From NCBI GenBank assembly GCA_028293685.1, contig JAQGOI010000039.1, positions 1 through 6,990 of the forward strand: DNA of 6,990 nt. Reading direction: 5' to 3'. Made by a program: the position numbers and the translations under genes. Below, piece by piece: positions 6,502 to 6,990 of the stretch (position 1 is the stretch's first letter; each line of letters begins with the position of its first letter). The notes beneath the pieces were generated by a model, which was given only the letters and a program-made list of their open reading frames with translations, was not told the DNA's origin and did no database searches. The DNA is from Lysobacteraceae bacterium (lineage in GTDB: Bacteria; Pseudomonadota; Gammaproteobacteria; Xanthomonadales; Xanthomonadaceae).

Positions 6502-6745
6502 GGGAAGTCCTCTGTGGTGGGGTCGGATGCGGCGAATCCGCACGCGTGGTCGATGACGCGAACCCGACCTGCGACGTGATCCCGAAGGACCGTGATCGAT
6601 CCCAGCTCAAGGCTTGCCCGTCATTCAACGGCCATGCACCCGCAGAACGGACAACCGGCGGCCCCGCGTGCTGACCAGCGGCCTTCGCCTGGAGGCTGAA
6701 GCAACGGGTGTATAAGGCATGCCTCACCCAGGAGCGACCGCCGCC
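6502..6745. promoter_or_regulatory. Divergent control region between the SnoaL-like gene and the peroxiredoxin
   Basis: This 244-base gap must hold promoters for both genes. Toward the peroxiredoxin, TATAAG at 6711-6716 is a plausible -10, with no good -35 at the expected distance. A 10-base palindrome AGGCATGCCT (6715-6724) overlaps it. CGTGATC occurs twice as a direct repeat (6575-6581 and 6591-6597), 16 bases start to start, the second running into GATCGATC. AGGAG at 6730-6734 is the peroxiredoxin ribosome site. No obvious promoter hexamers were found toward the SnoaL-like gene, and no short gene is convincing. Confidence 0.4.
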
Positions 6746-6990
6746 ATGAAACATCTGCTGAAGCTTGCCGCCGCCGGAACCCTCGCGACCATCTTGCTTG
6801 CGTCGCCCTCGTTTGCCGCTCTGAAGGTCGGCACGCAGGCACCCGATTTCAGTGCGCCGGCCTACCTCGCCGGCAAACCGTTCACCTTCAAGCTCGCCGA
6901 TGCGTTGAAGAAGGGCCCCGTAGTCGTCTACTTCTTCCCGGCCGCGCACACCTCGGGTTGCAACCTGGAGGCGCACCTGTTCTCGGCAGC
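6746..6990 (+). CDS. Exported peroxiredoxin (AhpC/TSA, Bcp-like), 3' end cut by window edge
   Basis: The ATG at 6746, eleven bases after AGGAG, opens 81 codons that run off the right edge. Residues 1-24 are a Sec signal peptide (Lys2/Lys6, hydrophobic core, likely cleavage after SFA), so the enzyme should act in the periplasm. The mature N-terminus begins like thioredoxin-fold peroxidases: LKVGTQAPDFSAPAY (26-40), then GPVVVYFFPAAHTSGC (57-72). This contains the peroxiredoxin active-site motif P-x-x-x-T-x-x-C with Pro65, Thr69 and the peroxidatic Cys72. The family reduces peroxides through a cysteine sulfenic acid. In Bcp-type enzymes a resolving Cys may sit five residues later; here that position is His77, so resolution must use a Cys beyond the window or an external thiol. 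It is the only plus-strand gene. Confidence 0.85.
   Translation, partial: MKHLLKLAAAGTLATILLASPSFAALKVGTQAPDFSAPAYLAGKPFTFKLADALKKGPVVVYFFPAAHTSGCNLEAHLFSA

Noticed and set aside
5984..6976. A 330-codon minus-strand open frame running through the peroxiredoxin and the SnoaL-like gene
   Set aside because: It is antisense to the peroxiredoxin and out of frame with the SnoaL-like gene, both of which show signal peptides, ribosome sites and family motifs.

Overview
The window is GC-rich (roughly two thirds G+C by eye), has no introns and is densely packed. It looks like an ordinary chromosomal segment of a gammaproteobacterium, most likely of the Xanthomonadaceae/Lysobacter group. That assignment is an inference from base composition and from the mix of families (DUF1631, DUF924, DUF2238/YjdF, an SRAP homologue starting MRRFVQAF, an exported YciI-like protein). 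No phylogenetic marker is present. I see no rRNA, tRNA, CRISPR array, insertion sequence, integrase or attachment site.

Layout, left to right: (1) a DUF1631 protein on the minus strand, cut by the left edge; (2) DUF924, minus; (3) a TIR / TolB-like / TPR protein, minus, whose TGA stop overlaps the DUF924 ATG, so the two are probably translationally coupled; (4) a DUF2238 (YjdF-type) integral membrane protein, minus; (5) an exported YciI-like protein, minus, 43 bases upstream of DUF2238 and possibly co-transcribed with it; (6) an SRAP-family (YedK/HMCES-like) protein, minus, that lacks all four expected active-site residues; (7) an exported SnoaL/DUF4440-like protein, minus, followed by a strong hairpin that may be its terminator; (8) a divergent, plus-strand exported peroxiredoxin, cut by the right edge. 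All gaps between genes are shorter than 300 bases; the longest (6502-6745, 244 bases) is the divergent control region between genes 7 and 8.

There is no single obvious pathway. Three genes encode exported proteins (YciI-like, SnoaL-like, peroxiredoxin) and one a membrane protein, which gives the right half an envelope flavour. The TIR protein keeps the glutamate used by NAD-cleaving TIR domains and is tied to DUF924, making that pair the best candidate for an uncharacterised two-gene module. The SRAP homologue is the other notable item: its fold motifs are well kept, but the residues that crosslink abasic DNA are replaced, and an in-frame stop just upstream excludes a missed Cys-containing start. 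It looks like a maintained pseudoenzyme rather than a decaying gene.
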